From positions 27,258 through 91,257 of the forward strand of contig PZPC01000011.1 in NCBI GenBank assembly GCA_003045895.1: DNA of 64,000 nt, written 5' to 3'. The position numbers were made by a program, and so were the translations under genes. The notes under the pieces were generated by a model. That model was not told where the DNA came from, ran no database searches, and saw only the letters and a program-made list of their open reading frames with translations. Positions 51,505-60,430 of the stretch are shown here, piece after piece. This DNA is from Bacteroidota bacterium. GTDB lineage: Bacteria; Bacteroidota; Bacteroidia; Chitinophagales; Saprospiraceae. Every line of letters starts with the position of its first letter. Within the stretch, counting starts at the first letter, position 1.

Positions 51505-51533
51505 CCACTTTTACACCCTTCCACTTTTACACC
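51505..51533 (-). repeat. Tandem 16-nt repeat, locus 1
   Basis: On the minus strand the unit GTGTAAAAGTGGAAGG is present nearly twice, and the stop codon of the WG-repeat gene overlaps its first base. Confidence 0.8.
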
Positions 51534-52729
51534 TATTTATAAACCTGCACCGGCGCCAGTCCCTCGCTAAATTCCCGCAATTCCAGGAAGTAGGGATTGG
51601 GTGCCATGAGCAGAAAGCCCTCCCGGTCGATAAAGGAGAGTCCATCGGCGGTAGCTACCCGGGCCAGGCCCTGGTGGAAGGGCCAGGCCAGGAAATAGCG
51701 GGGTGGGCTAACGATACGGCCATTAGTGGTCAGGTAGCCCCACAGTTCGCCATCGCGGAAGGCGGCGATGTCTTCCGTGAAGGGGTGGATTTCATCCAGG
51801 TCTTTTTCCAGGAGGTAGTTGCCAGACTGGTCCATGACATTGTAGCGGCCTTGCTTGTTGGTCACCAGCCAGCGTGCTGCGCCCGCGTAGACCAGTTGTG
51901 GATACTGTGCGGGCAGCTGCCAGTTGCCCGTTTTGTCGATGAGTCCCCACTGGCCTTCACGGGCTACGGCGGCGAGGCCCGCATTGAAGTCGCTGGCCTG
52001 GGTATATTGTGCGGGGATTACCCATTGGCCCTGCCGATTGATGAAGCCATATTTTCCGGCCACTTGCGCCCGGGCCAATCCTTCGGCAAAGGGCTTCAGG
52101 CGGGTGTATATAAAGGGAACGACTACTGCTCCCTGACGGTCGATCATGCCGTACAATTCCTCCTTGAACACGATGGCTAAGCTGTCCTGGAAGCTGGCCG
52201 GTTGCTCGTACTGCGCCGGGATGACCACTTGCCCCGAGGTGTCGACAAAGCCATAAGCCTGGTCTTCCCGAAAGCAAGCCAAGCCCTCCGAAAAAGTCGA
52301 AATTTCGGCGAAGGTAGCGGGGATGGTCCATTCTCCCTGCAGATCAATAAAGCCAAAAAGGCCCGCGTCATTCTGGGCTTTGGCCCGACCGTTTTCAAAA
52401 GGCCAGGCTGCCCGAAAGGTGGCCGGGATGGCGAATTTAGCCTGCTTGTTGATGTAGCCCCACTTGCCGTTTTTGCGCACCAAAGCGAGCCCTTCGGAGA
52501 ACGGCCTCACTTCGTCGTAGCGGCTGGCAATAGCTATTTTGCCCTTGGTGTCGATGAAACCCCACTGGTAGGGATTGGTTTCGTAATCGGCGGATGGATC
52601 GGGAAGGGGAGCTGCCGCTTCGCTATCCGATTGCTCGGCTGCGGCATCGGCGCCACAGCTGCCGAGCAGACTGGTAAAGCCGACCACGGCCAGGGAAATC
52701 CACAAAAGGAAGAAGGATGGCCTATTCAT
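51533..52729 (-). CDS. WG-repeat lipoprotein
   Basis: 398 residues with lipobox LLGSC (Cys25). The rest is about nine WG (KWG) repeats of about 38-40 residues, for example YQWGFIDTKGKIAIASRYDEVRPFSEGLALVRKNGKWGYINKQ and EGQWGLIDKTGNWQLPAQYPQ. WG proteins form beta structures that bind other molecules; a ligand cannot be named here. It is downstream of purE on the minus strand (48-bp gap), but no functional tie is seen. The stop coincides with the 16-nt tandem repeat. Confidence 0.88.
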   Translation of the reverse strand: MNRPSFFLLWISLAVVGFTSLLGSCGADAAAEQSDSEAAAPLPDPSADYETNPYQWGFIDTKGKIAIASRYDEVRPFSEGLALVRKNGKWGYINKQAKFAIPATFRAAWPFENGRAKAQNDAGLFGFIDLQGEWTIPATFAEISTFSEGLACFREDQAYGFVDTSGQVVIPAQYEQPASFQDSLAIVFKEELYGMIDRQGAVVVPFIYTRLKPFAEGLARAQVAGKYGFINRQGQWVIPAQYTQASDFNAGLAAVAREGQWGLIDKTGNWQLPAQYPQLVYAGAARWLVTNKQGRYNVMDQSGNYLLEKDLDEIHPFTEDIAAFRDGELWGYLTTNGRIVSPPRYFLAWPFHQGLARVATADGLSFIDREGFLLMAPNPYFLELREFSEGLAPVQVYK

Positions 52730-52777
52730 ACGCGAGGGTTTGGTGGATGAATTGCGGGCTAGTTTTAAGGCCCGCTC

Positions 52778-53287
52778 TTAGCGTTGGTCCAGGTAGGCCC
52801 GGTAGCCCAGGGTTTCCAGTTGTTCGTATTTAGCGGTTACCCCGTCGGTCAGACCCGTTTTGAAGGCGATGATTCTATTGCGCACTTCTTCGTTCTGAGC
52901 GCCGATAATCTGGGCGGCCAGGATGCCCGCGTTTTTGGCGCCATTCAGCGCTACGGTGGCCACGGGCACCCCGTTGGGCATCTGCAAAATGGAGAGTACC
53001 GAGTCCCACCCATCAATGGAGTTGGACGACTTGATCGGCACGCCAATAACCGGTAACGGCGACAAGGCTGCGACCATCCCCGGCAAATGGGCTGCTCCGC
53101 CGGCACCGGCGATGATGACCTGGATTCCCCGCAGGTGAGCCCCCCTGGCAAAGTCGAACATCCGCTCGGGTGTCCGGTGGGCCGAAACGATGGTCACCTC
53201 AAAAGCCAGTCCCAATTCCTCCAGTACTTCAGCAGCCTGCTGCATGATCGGGAGGTCAGAATCAGAACCCATTATTATACTTATCAT
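52778..53287 (-). CDS. purE: N5-carboxyaminoimidazole ribonucleotide mutase PurE
   Basis: 169 residues, the class I PurE length. It opens ISIIMGSDSDLPIM, then VTIVSAHRTPERMF (about 38-51, with the catalytic His), IIAGAGGAAHLPGMVA, GVPIKSSNSIDGWDSVLSILQMPNGVPVATVALNGAKNAGILAAQI. It converts N5-CAIR made by PurK into CAIR in purine synthesis. ATG 53287 begins the domain; the frame is open to 53323. purK is just upstream, separated by 162 bp that contain the inverted-repeat element at 53318-53426. Confidence 0.97.
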   Translation of the reverse strand: MISIIMGSDSDLPIMQQAAEVLEELGLAFEVTIVSAHRTPERMFDFARGAHLRGIQVIIAGAGGAAHLPGMVAALSPLPVIGVPIKSSNSIDGWDSVLSILQMPNGVPVATVALNGAKNAGILAAQIIGAQNEEVRNRIIAFKTGLTDGVTAKYEQLETLGYRAYLDQR

Positions 53288-53317
53288 AGCGAATAGTTTA
53301 TAATCGTTTAAGTATTT

Positions 53318-53426
53318 GGACAATAATAAATTTACATTTTCGACTCAAATGATTAGCTCGAAACCGCTCATTATCAATCGCTTATTTCTTCACTAGTAAT
53401 TTGAGAATGTAAATTTATTATTGTCC
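53318..53426. repeat. 109-bp MITE-like inverted-repeat element between purK and purE
   Basis: Terminal arms of 24 bp, 53318-53341 and 53403-53426, match as inverted repeats with one mismatch (core GGACAATAATAAATTTACATT). The pairing continues inward in a second, shifted block (CTCAAATGATTAG 53344-53356 against the complement of CTAGTAATTTGAG 53393-53405). AT-rich, noncoding, no transposase and no clear target-site duplication. It could be a nonautonomous element or a long hairpin in the purKE transcript. Confidence 0.7.
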
Positions 53427-53430
53427 CGGC

Positions 53431-53490
53431 ACTTACACCTTTCCCACTTTTACACGTTTACACCTTTCCCACTTTCGCCTTTACACTTTA
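53431..53490 (-). repeat. Tandem 16-nt repeat, locus 2, overlapping the purK 3' end
   Basis: On the minus strand several degenerate copies of GTGTAAA-GTGGGAAAG. They span the purK stop and encode its last residues (ending GKGVNV). Confidence 0.75.
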
Positions 53491-54643
53491 AAGCCTGCTT
53501 AACCTGTTCGGCTTTGGCCAGTGCGTCGGCTGGCGTATCACCCAGGATGGTGACGTGGCCCATTTTGCGAAAAGGCCGGGTTTGCTTTTTTCCATAAAGA
53601 TGCACGAAGACGCCGGGAATGGCCATCACCGTTTCCATGCCTTCGTAGCACACATCGCCCGTATAGCCCGGTTCGCCGAGGATATTGACCATGACGGCCG
53701 CTTGTCGCAATTGGGTATCACCCAAGGGTAGATTGAGTACCGCGCGCAGGTGTTGTTCAAACTGGCTGGTGGGGCAGCTTTCGATGGTATGGTGCCCGCT
53801 GTTGTGGGGGCGCGGCGCCACTTCATTGATCAGGATTTCGCCGGATGTGGTCAGGAAAAGCTCCACGGCCAGCAGCCCGCTGAGCTGGTAAGCTGCGGCA
53901 GTATCCTCCGCTATCTGGATCGCCTTTTTCTCCAACGCTACGCTAATCTGCGCTGGTGCGAGCAGGTAGTCGACGAGGTTGGCCACGGGGTCGAAGACCA
54001 TCTCCACTACGGGAAAAGAACGCACCTCCCCACGGGCATTGCGGGCTACGATAACGGCCAGTTCTCTGTCAATAGCGACCAGGTCTTCCACTACCGCGGG
54101 GCCAGGCAGCAAGCGGTCGCGGAGGTCTTCAGCGGTCTGGATAACGACGACGCCTTTGCCGTCGTAACCTTCTGTGCGGCTCTTCTGAACGAAGGGCAAG
54201 GACAATTTTCCCGCCTGAACGGCCTTGCGGATGGAGCCCTTGCCGCTGAACAGTTGGAAGGGAGAGGTCGGCAAGCTCTGGTCCACATAAAATTGTTTTT
54301 GCGTGCCTTTGTCCTTGATAATATCCAGGACTTCCGGGGCGGGGTGCACGATTTTTCCGGCGGCCTGCAGCTTGCGCAGGGCACCGGTGTGCACGTGTTC
54401 GATTTCAATGGTGAGCACGTCAACTTTTTTGCCAAAGGCGAGGACATCTTTCTTCTTGCGGAAGTCGCCCGCCACAAAATGGGTCGCGTAAGGAGCTGCC
54501 GGCGCCGTTTCGTCGGCATCGAGTACCCAGTAGGGCAGGTGCCAGTTGGCGGCTGGGAAGGCCATCATTTTGCCCAATTGCCCTCCGCCGAGGACGCCCA
54601 ACTTGATCTTGCCATTAAAAATACCTGATTCTTCCGTTGCCAT
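53450..54643 (-). CDS. purK: N5-carboxyaminoimidazole ribonucleotide synthase PurK
   Basis: 397 residues of the ATP-grasp family. Motifs are IKLGVLGGGQLGKMM at the start (about 13-27), the ATP-grasp segments with KSRTEGYDGKGVVVIQ (about 170-185), ELAVIVARNARGEVRSFPVVEM, LLAVELFLTTSGEILINEVAPRPHNSGHHTIESC (about 265-298), and the C-terminal HLYGKKQTRPFRKMGHVTILG. It uses ATP and bicarbonate to carboxylate AIR. Its product is the substrate of PurE. The tail of about 12 residues is made by the 16-nt repeat and is probably not functional sequence. ATG 54643 is the only good start. Confidence 0.96.
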   Translation of the reverse strand: MATEESGIFNGKIKLGVLGGGQLGKMMAFPAANWHLPYWVLDADETAPAAPYATHFVAGDFRKKKDVLAFGKKVDVLTIEIEHVHTGALRKLQAAGKIVHPAPEVLDIIKDKGTQKQFYVDQSLPTSPFQLFSGKGSIRKAVQAGKLSLPFVQKSRTEGYDGKGVVVIQTAEDLRDRLLPGPAVVEDLVAIDRELAVIVARNARGEVRSFPVVEMVFDPVANLVDYLLAPAQISVALEKKAIQIAEDTAAAYQLSGLLAVELFLTTSGEILINEVAPRPHNSGHHTIESCPTSQFEQHLRAVLNLPLGDTQLRQAAVMVNILGEPGYTGDVCYEGMETVMAIPGVFVHLYGKKQTRPFRKMGHVTILGDTPADALAKAEQVKQALKCKGESGKGVNV

Positions 54644-54750
54644 GTCCTGTGGTTAAACTTGTGTTTTATTGATGGTGTAAAGGTATGACATGAGCCAGAA
54701 TATCCTTAATATGAGGGAAAGTTTATAAAACCGCTTTCAAGCTACCTGTT

Positions 54751-56139
54751 ATGGCCCAGCATACGACGACTACCCATCCCAATAGGGCCGCTGCCGCTGC
54801 CCGGCGCAAAGCGCAACTGCTCAGCGCGTTGTTGCACCAGGAAGCCAGTTGGCTGGGCTGCACCGAACCCACCCTTTGCCACCAGGCCAGCAAGCGCCTC
54901 CACGAAGAAGATCCCACTAGCCAGGCAACCATGCAGTGTAAAAGTTCGGCAGACCTGGGCCTGCACCAAGCTGAATACGCCCGTTCCCAACACGAATTAG
55001 GGCTGACGGAGACTCATCAGCAGGTTCACCTGCCGCGGCTGGTGCAGTATGACCTGTATCATTTGTTGGATGCCCTACCGGAAAACCGCGATCATGCGGC
55101 TTTGGATGGCGTACACAGTTTTTTTTACCGGGCCGATGCCCAGCGGGAATTGTTGCAGCACCTCGAATTTTACCAACAATACGAGGTTGTTCCTTGTCTG
55201 CTTTGGCACGCCAGCAATCCGCTCTGGGGGGCAGCCAGTTTTGATGCCATCAAACCCCTCAATCCTTTTGCCCTCAAAGGCGAAGCCGACGAATTGGCCT
55301 TGCTGCAATTTGTGGCGGATCATATCCACTGGCCACGCGCCGACTGGCCAACCGACTGGACGGATCAACAGGTGGCAGTCTTGGGAACCATGCAGGATAA
55401 GCTCGACCGCCTGGCCGATTTCGCGCACCAGTTGGCCGACCGGGGCATTGTGGCCCTCTTCCGGCCCTACCACGAAGCCAATGGCCACTGGTTTTGGTGG
55501 AGCAACCTGCATTTTGCCACAGAAAAAACCGACGACCCCACCTACACGGCCGTCATCTGGCACCATACCCGTCGGTATTTAGAAAAAGTGAAAGGCGTCG
55601 ATAACCTGCTCTACACCTGGTCGCCCAACATCATGGGCAGCTGGCTGACCGCGGAGGATGAAGCACTGGCAACGGCCTACAGCCACGGCGTAAACGTCAA
55701 TGAGGTGGATGTGTTGGGGATTGACTGCTACGCCAATAACCTGGTGAAAGCCGTCCCTGCCGGGCCCGATTTTCGGGAGCAAGCCCTCGGAGAAGCCCTA
55801 ACCGTGCTGGCAAAACTGCGGACTCTTTTTCCGGATCACCCCGTGGGTTTTACCGAGTTGGGGGCTTCCTACCACAAGTTGTTGCCGGGCGACGATCCAG
55901 CGGCGGCTTTCGCCGGTGCCGGCCGGGGTGCCGCCACGTTTTCCAAAGCACTGCGCTGGCGCTTCGCTGATCCCAATCTTTTGCCCCCACATTTTACCAT
56001 TTTCTGGCGCAATGAACCGGGCCTGTTGGAGTTCCCAGTCACGGGCTGCTCTCCGGAAATGGATGCGGTAGTAGCGGATTTCTATCCCTATTTTGCTACC
56101 CGGGAGGTGGCGTTGCCAGCGTCGGGGTTGGTGCTTTAG
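54751..56139 (+). CDS. GH26-family glycoside hydrolase (beta-mannanase-like), without signal peptide
   Basis: 462 residues with a GH26 barrel. The acid/base motif is FRPYHEANGHWFWW (Glu242) and the nucleophile candidate lies in GFTELGAS (Glu369). TWSPN and GIDCYANN are other family elements. GH26 enzymes cut beta-1,4-mannans or related beta-glucans. The N-terminus (about 1-85) is Ala-, His- and Gln-rich with no signal peptide or lipobox, so the protein should be cytosolic, unusual for a mannanase. The gene is divergent from purK and convergent with the sialate O-acetylesterase gene. A stand-alone enzyme acting on imported oligosaccharides would suit the two sugar transporters in this window. 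Confidence 0.85.
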   Translation: MAQHTTTTHPNRAAAAARRKAQLLSALLHQEASWLGCTEPTLCHQASKRLHEEDPTSQATMQCKSSADLGLHQAEYARSQHELGLTETHQQVHLPRLVQYDLYHLLDALPENRDHAALDGVHSFFYRADAQRELLQHLEFYQQYEVVPCLLWHASNPLWGAASFDAIKPLNPFALKGEADELALLQFVADHIHWPRADWPTDWTDQQVAVLGTMQDKLDRLADFAHQLADRGIVALFRPYHEANGHWFWWSNLHFATEKTDDPTYTAVIWHHTRRYLEKVKGVDNLLYTWSPNIMGSWLTAEDEALATAYSHGVNVNEVDVLGIDCYANNLVKAVPAGPDFREQALGEALTVLAKLRTLFPDHPVGFTELGASYHKLLPGDDPAAAFAGAGRGAATFSKALRWRFADPNLLPPHFTIFWRNEPGLLEFPVTGCSPEMDAVVADFYPYFATREVALPASGLVL

Positions 56140-56167
56140 TGAACGGAGGTCCGACCTTGGTCCAGTC

Positions 56168-56212
56168 CCACTTTTACACCCTTCCACTTTTACACCTTTC
56201 CACTCTCATGCC
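56168..56212 (-). repeat. Tandem 16-nt repeat, locus 3
   Basis: On the minus strand it contains two clear GTGTAAAAGTGGAAGG-like units and a partial third, starting right at the stop codon of the sialate esterase gene. Confidence 0.8.
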
Positions 56213-58173
56213 TATTCCCACGGCGTCGGCAACTCATCGGTACGGAAAGGTATAGCCGGCAAACCGTCGGTATTGCGCAAATCCAGGTCGCCAGGATTGT
56301 CGGACCAGGCGTAGCGCACGTATACCGGCGCAGGAATACTGGGGTGCGAAACCCCTACGGTTTGGCCGTTGATAATGCGGGCATTGGCCCAGACGAACTG
56401 CCCGTCGGCACCCGCTATGGCGAAGCCGCGGAGGTTGGGGTTGCTGCTTTGCAGGCTCGATCCGTAGGTTCTAAAGGTGATGCGGATCTCATTACCTACC
56501 GTGGCAAATTGGTAGTAGGAAGGCCCCGAAGCCACAATGTTTTGCTGGTAGACTAGTTTGCGGGCCGCTTTAGCCAGGCGGGTACCCACGGTAAACTTAT
56601 CACTGGGATGAATATCGTAGGCGTCGCCCGAATCGATGAGGCAGACCAGGGCTGTATTCCCTCTTTTCAAGGTATGAAACTGACTCTCCCGCAGCGTAGC
56701 CCAGGAACTTTGGGCGGGCTCAGCCGCTACCGGCCGAAAGTAGGCCAGTTGGGTGGTGATAAAGGGGAAATCACCGATGCCCCAACCACTGCGCCAATCG
56801 TCGATAATTTTTACCTGTTTGTTGCGGTAGCGAAAAGGGTCGCCAGTATTGCTTTCACCCTGGTACCAGATCACCCCGGCGATTTGCAGCCGGGAAAGGG
56901 GGTGAACCATACCGTTGTACAGCAGGCTGGGGTGGTCGTCGGGATCGAGATCCAGGGGCCGCTGGCCCAAGGTAGGAGTGCCGACCTGGAAGCTCCAGTA
57001 GCCGGAAAGAGGGACTTGCCAGGTGCCGTTTTCGATTTTCATATCCGTAGCACCGCCCAGCATGCCGCCGACAAAGCCGTAGTCCCGGACCCGGACCGTG
57101 ATCGTGTTTTCTCCGGTGCGCAACACGTTTGCCGGAACCGGGTAGCGCCGTATCAACCCCGGGTTTAAGGCTGTGCTGCCCACAAACTGGCCATTGATCC
57201 AGGTTTGGTCACTGTCGTCGATTCTGCCAAGGCTGAGCTGGACGTCCTGGCTGGCCTGGCTGGCTGTTAGCGTAAAGCGCAGTTTAAACCATACACTGCC
57301 ATCGCGATTGATGAGTACATCTGATTCCCAGGGCTTGGGCAGGAGCATGGTAGGCCAGCCCGACCAATTGTAGCTGGTACTTTCCCAGTGCTGCTGGAGG
57401 CCCAGGTCCTGGGTTTCCAGATCCTGGTCCCACTGGCTTTGCAGTTGGGTGATGGAGTCGATGAGGTTGGGCAGGCTCAGTTGTTCCAATTCGCTGAGGG
57501 CAGCGGTGAGTTCGGGAAACACCGATAAACCCGTCGGGCTGATCCAGGTGTCAATACCCGTACCACCAAAGGTGACACTGATCAGGCCGACGGGCACATT
57601 GAGGCTGAGGTGCAGGTCACGGCCAAAAAAATAGCCCACACCAGAGAAATTCCTGGCCGTAGTAGGCGTGCAAATCGCCCAACTGCCAGCAGCTATTTGG
57701 TTGCTGGGCCGCGTGCTCAAGGTTTTGGGCATTTGAAAAAAGCGAATATTGGGCCAGGTGGCGCTGTTGCTTTCAGCGGTGCCATTGTTGGACAATTTCA
57801 GCGATCGTTCCATATTCGACTGGCCGGAACAAATCCAGACTTCGCCAAGCATGACATTGTTGTAAGTGATGGTTTGCCCATCAGCCTGAATAACCAGCTG
57901 GTAAGGCCCGCCAGCTGGCAAAGCGCCCAGGACGGCTTCCCATTCACCCTGCGCATTGGCAAAAGCCAAACTCAGCTGGGTGTGCAGGCTGAGGTGCACG
58001 GCTGCACCAGGGTTAGCCTTTCCCCATGTCCGCAGCTGCTGACCACGCTGCAAGACCATATTGTTGGAAAATATAGGCGAGGTGGTCAACTGAGCCTGGA
58101 TAGCGGTTGAAGTAATCAGGGAAAACACAAAGATTCCTGCCAGACAGGAAGCACGCAGAAAAGGGGTATTCAT
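56212..58173 (-). CDS. Sialate O-acetylesterase (SGNH/SASA family), secreted
   Basis: 653 residues. Signal peptide about 1-27 (AIQA). An N-terminal beta domain (about 30-105) precedes the SASA catalytic region, which opens EVWICSGQSNMERSL (catalytic Ser in GQSNM) and continues with YFFGRDLHLSLNVPVGLISVTFGGTGIDTWIS. A galactose-binding-like insert (about 245-390) follows, and late GVIWYQGESNTGDPFRYR contains the conserved QGES region. It removes O-acetyl groups from sialic acids or from acetylated plant polysaccharides in the periplasm. It is convergent with the GH26-like gene. Confidence 0.93.
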   Translation of the reverse strand: MNTPFLRASCLAGIFVFSLITSTAIQAQLTTSPIFSNNMVLQRGQQLRTWGKANPGAAVHLSLHTQLSLAFANAQGEWEAVLGALPAGGPYQLVIQADGQTITYNNVMLGEVWICSGQSNMERSLKLSNNGTAESNSATWPNIRFFQMPKTLSTRPSNQIAAGSWAICTPTTARNFSGVGYFFGRDLHLSLNVPVGLISVTFGGTGIDTWISPTGLSVFPELTAALSELEQLSLPNLIDSITQLQSQWDQDLETQDLGLQQHWESTSYNWSGWPTMLLPKPWESDVLINRDGSVWFKLRFTLTASQASQDVQLSLGRIDDSDQTWINGQFVGSTALNPGLIRRYPVPANVLRTGENTITVRVRDYGFVGGMLGGATDMKIENGTWQVPLSGYWSFQVGTPTLGQRPLDLDPDDHPSLLYNGMVHPLSRLQIAGVIWYQGESNTGDPFRYRNKQVKIIDDWRSGWGIGDFPFITTQLAYFRPVAAEPAQSSWATLRESQFHTLKRGNTALVCLIDSGDAYDIHPSDKFTVGTRLAKAARKLVYQQNIVASGPSYYQFATVGNEIRITFRTYGSSLQSSNPNLRGFAIAGADGQFVWANARIINGQTVGVSHPSIPAPVYVRYAWSDNPGDLDLRNTDGLPAIPFRTDELPTPWE

Positions 58174-58345
58174 GGTATTAGGATTAAAATTGCCCTAAAA
58201 TTTAGGATAAAAGCAGGTTTTAAGACAGCACTTGTCGCGTTAGAACCCGTTTTGCGTAATTCTTTTCCATGATATAGATGTTTTACCAAAATAGGAGGAG
58301 GATGTTGCAAATTTTAACGTATTTCGTCTTCCTAATTTCAAAGAT

Positions 58346-59374
58346 ATGATCAATTTAATCAGCGATACCGTCACGAAGCCGACACCAGCCATGCTTGCGG
58401 CGATGATGGGGGCAGCAGTAGGCGACGATGTCTTCAGCGCCGACCCCACGGTGAACGAATTGGAGGCCTACGTAGCTGCTTTGTTCGGTATGGAAGCGGC
58501 GCTTTTTTGCCCCTCTGGAACCATGACCAACCAGATTGCCATCAAATGCCACACCCAGCCGCTTGACGAACTGATCTGTGATCAGACCAGCCACGTTTAC
58601 CAGTACGAGACGGGTGGTTTTGCGTTCCACTCAGGTGTGAGTATCAACTTGCTCGAGGGGGTCAATGGAAAGATTACAGCTTCCCAGGTCCTGGCTGCCA
58701 TCAAGCCGGATTTCGACTGGTTGCCGGTATCCCGGCTGGTGGTCCTCGAAAATACCTGCAACAAAGGCGGCGGCAGCATCTACCGGCTGGAAGAAGTACT
58801 ACTGATTCGCAAACTGTGCACGGAAAAAGGGCTGGCGCTGCACCTGGATGGAGCCCGCCTGTTCAATGCGCTGGTGGAAACGGGGGAATCTCCCGCAGAT
58901 TGGGGCCAGGTTTTTGATACCATCTCAATTTGTTTGAGCAAAGGACTGGGCGCTCCGGTAGGTTCCCTGTTGGTAGGGCCGGCCGAACTGATCAAACGGG
59001 CACGCCGCCTGCGCAAGGTCATGGGCGGCGGCATGCGCCAGGCGGGATACCTGGCTGCCGCAGGTTTGTATGCCTTGCACCACCACGTTGACCGGTTGGT
59101 GGAAGATAATGCCCGGGCCCGCTCCATTGGGGCCTTGCTTCAGGAATTGCCCTACGTAGCGGCAGTCCGGCCGGTACAGTCCAATATTGTGATTTTTGAC
59201 CTGGCGGGTGACCTCAGTGCTGCCAATTTCCTCGCTGCCCTGACTGCCCTGGGTATTTACGCTACCGCTTTTGGTCCGCAAACGGTTCGTTTTACTTTCC
59301 ACCTGGAAATAACACCGACCATGGTGGAGCAACTCGCCAGCGAGTTGGTTAAGCTGAAATTTGACCGCCACTGA
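58346..59374 (+). CDS. Low-specificity L-threonine aldolase
   Basis: 342 residues of the fold-type I PLP enzymes. It opens LISDTVTKPTPAMLAAMM and VGDDVFSADPTVNELE, then CPSGTMTNQIAIKCH (PLP-phosphate loop), LDGARLFNAL (Asp-Arg region) and the PLP lysine Lys199 in CLSKGLGAPVGS. It splits L-threonine or L-allo-threonine to glycine and acetaldehyde. The ATG at 58346 starts at the conserved core. It is convergent with a UspA gene (22-bp gap). Confidence 0.95.
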   Translation: MINLISDTVTKPTPAMLAAMMGAAVGDDVFSADPTVNELEAYVAALFGMEAALFCPSGTMTNQIAIKCHTQPLDELICDQTSHVYQYETGGFAFHSGVSINLLEGVNGKITASQVLAAIKPDFDWLPVSRLVVLENTCNKGGGSIYRLEEVLLIRKLCTEKGLALHLDGARLFNALVETGESPADWGQVFDTISICLSKGLGAPVGSLLVGPAELIKRARRLRKVMGGGMRQAGYLAAAGLYALHHHVDRLVEDNARARSIGALLQELPYVAAVRPVQSNIVIFDLAGDLSAANFLAALTALGIYATAFGPQTVRFTFHLEITPTMVEQLASELVKLKFDRH

Positions 59375-59396
59375 CCATTTCAACGGAAGCAGCGCC

Positions 59397-60230
59397 TCAG
59401 AAATCGATGCTTAAGACCGGTAATTCCGTTTGGTTGACCAGCATTTCTACCGTACTACCCTGGAACAACCGTTTCAGGGGATGTCGGTTATGGTTGGAAA
59501 TAGCAACTAGATCTGTACCATGTTGGGTGGTGAAATGACGAATGCCTGCCTCTACCGAAAAGTCATGGAAATAGTGGGTGGTGCAAGGAACAGGGTGGAC
59601 CAACTGCGCAAAATCTTTCATAGTTTCCTGCATGACAACTTGTGGCGGATTAAAAAAGCCACCCGTATGAATGTAGACCAACTGGATGGTTTTGATCCCC
59701 AGGACGGGAACCAGGGCAAGGAGGTTTTTCAACGCCGGCTGATCCTCGGGCAGGAGGTTGGTGGCGAAGAGAACCTGGTCAAACTTGATTTCGGGCAGGG
59801 AGTCCTTAATCACCAAAATGTTGCTGTGTAATCTCCTGACCACTTTTTGGGTGTTCGAACCTAGCAGCCACTCCCGTTTACCACTGGCACCGTGGGAGCC
59901 GATAACAATGAAGTCAAAGGCAATTAGTGTCGTCAGTTCACTTATTCTATTGATGAAATTGCCCTTGTCTACGTGGATCAGGCAAGGTAAGTTGGCCGCT
60001 TTTATTTTCATTTTGCGTTTGGTGAGTTCTGCTTTCGTCAAAGCAGTAACTGCATCCCGGAAAGGATTATAGGACGCCGATTTTTCCAGGCCTTCAGACC
60101 AGTACGTCGGAAATTCGGTACAATGAAAAAGGTGTAACTCCGCTGACAGCGTCTTTCCAAGAAGGATCGCAGCATCAAGGGCAATATCGGCAACTGTCGA
60201 GAAATCGGTCGGGCATAGAATCTTATACAT
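59397..60230 (-). CDS. Universal stress protein, two Usp domains
   Basis: 277 residues, twice the single-domain length. The first UspA domain opens MYKILCPTDFSTVADIALDAA and has the ATP-binding-type pattern GSHGASGKREWLLGSNTQKVVRRLHSNILVI (about 112-142). The second domain (about 150-277) is degenerate but keeps DQVLFATNLLPED and VAISNHNRHPLKRLFQGSTVEML. Cytoplasmic, stress-related, with no substrate known. It is preceded by about 200 bp that also serve the divergent SprB-repeat gene. Confidence 0.93.
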   Translation of the reverse strand: MYKILCPTDFSTVADIALDAAILLGKTLSAELHLFHCTEFPTYWSEGLEKSASYNPFRDAVTALTKAELTKRKMKIKAANLPCLIHVDKGNFINRISELTTLIAFDFIVIGSHGASGKREWLLGSNTQKVVRRLHSNILVIKDSLPEIKFDQVLFATNLLPEDQPALKNLLALVPVLGIKTIQLVYIHTGGFFNPPQVVMQETMKDFAQLVHPVPCTTHYFHDFSVEAGIRHFTTQHGTDLVAISNHNRHPLKRLFQGSTVEMLVNQTELPVLSIDF

Positions 60231-60430
60231 GGGGAATTTTTATTTTCGTAAAAATGCAAAATTTGCCAGGCCTCATCAGTGACATAAATCACCAGCTGGT
60301 AGCAAGATAACTTCAACCAATTTTTAAAACCCCTCCTAATTCTTCTTTTATCCGGAGAAGCCTGTTATTTTTATGTTGCTGATCAACCCTTACTTGCCTG
60401 CACGTTTCTGCCAACTTCTAAGTCAACTTC

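Noticed and set aside
53288..53449. Purine riboswitch upstream of purE
   Set aside because: The three-way junction consensus is not seen; the structure is a simple long inverted repeat.
53750..54628. Open frame of 292 codons opposite purK
   Set aside because: It is antisense to a clear purK and has no recognisable domain.
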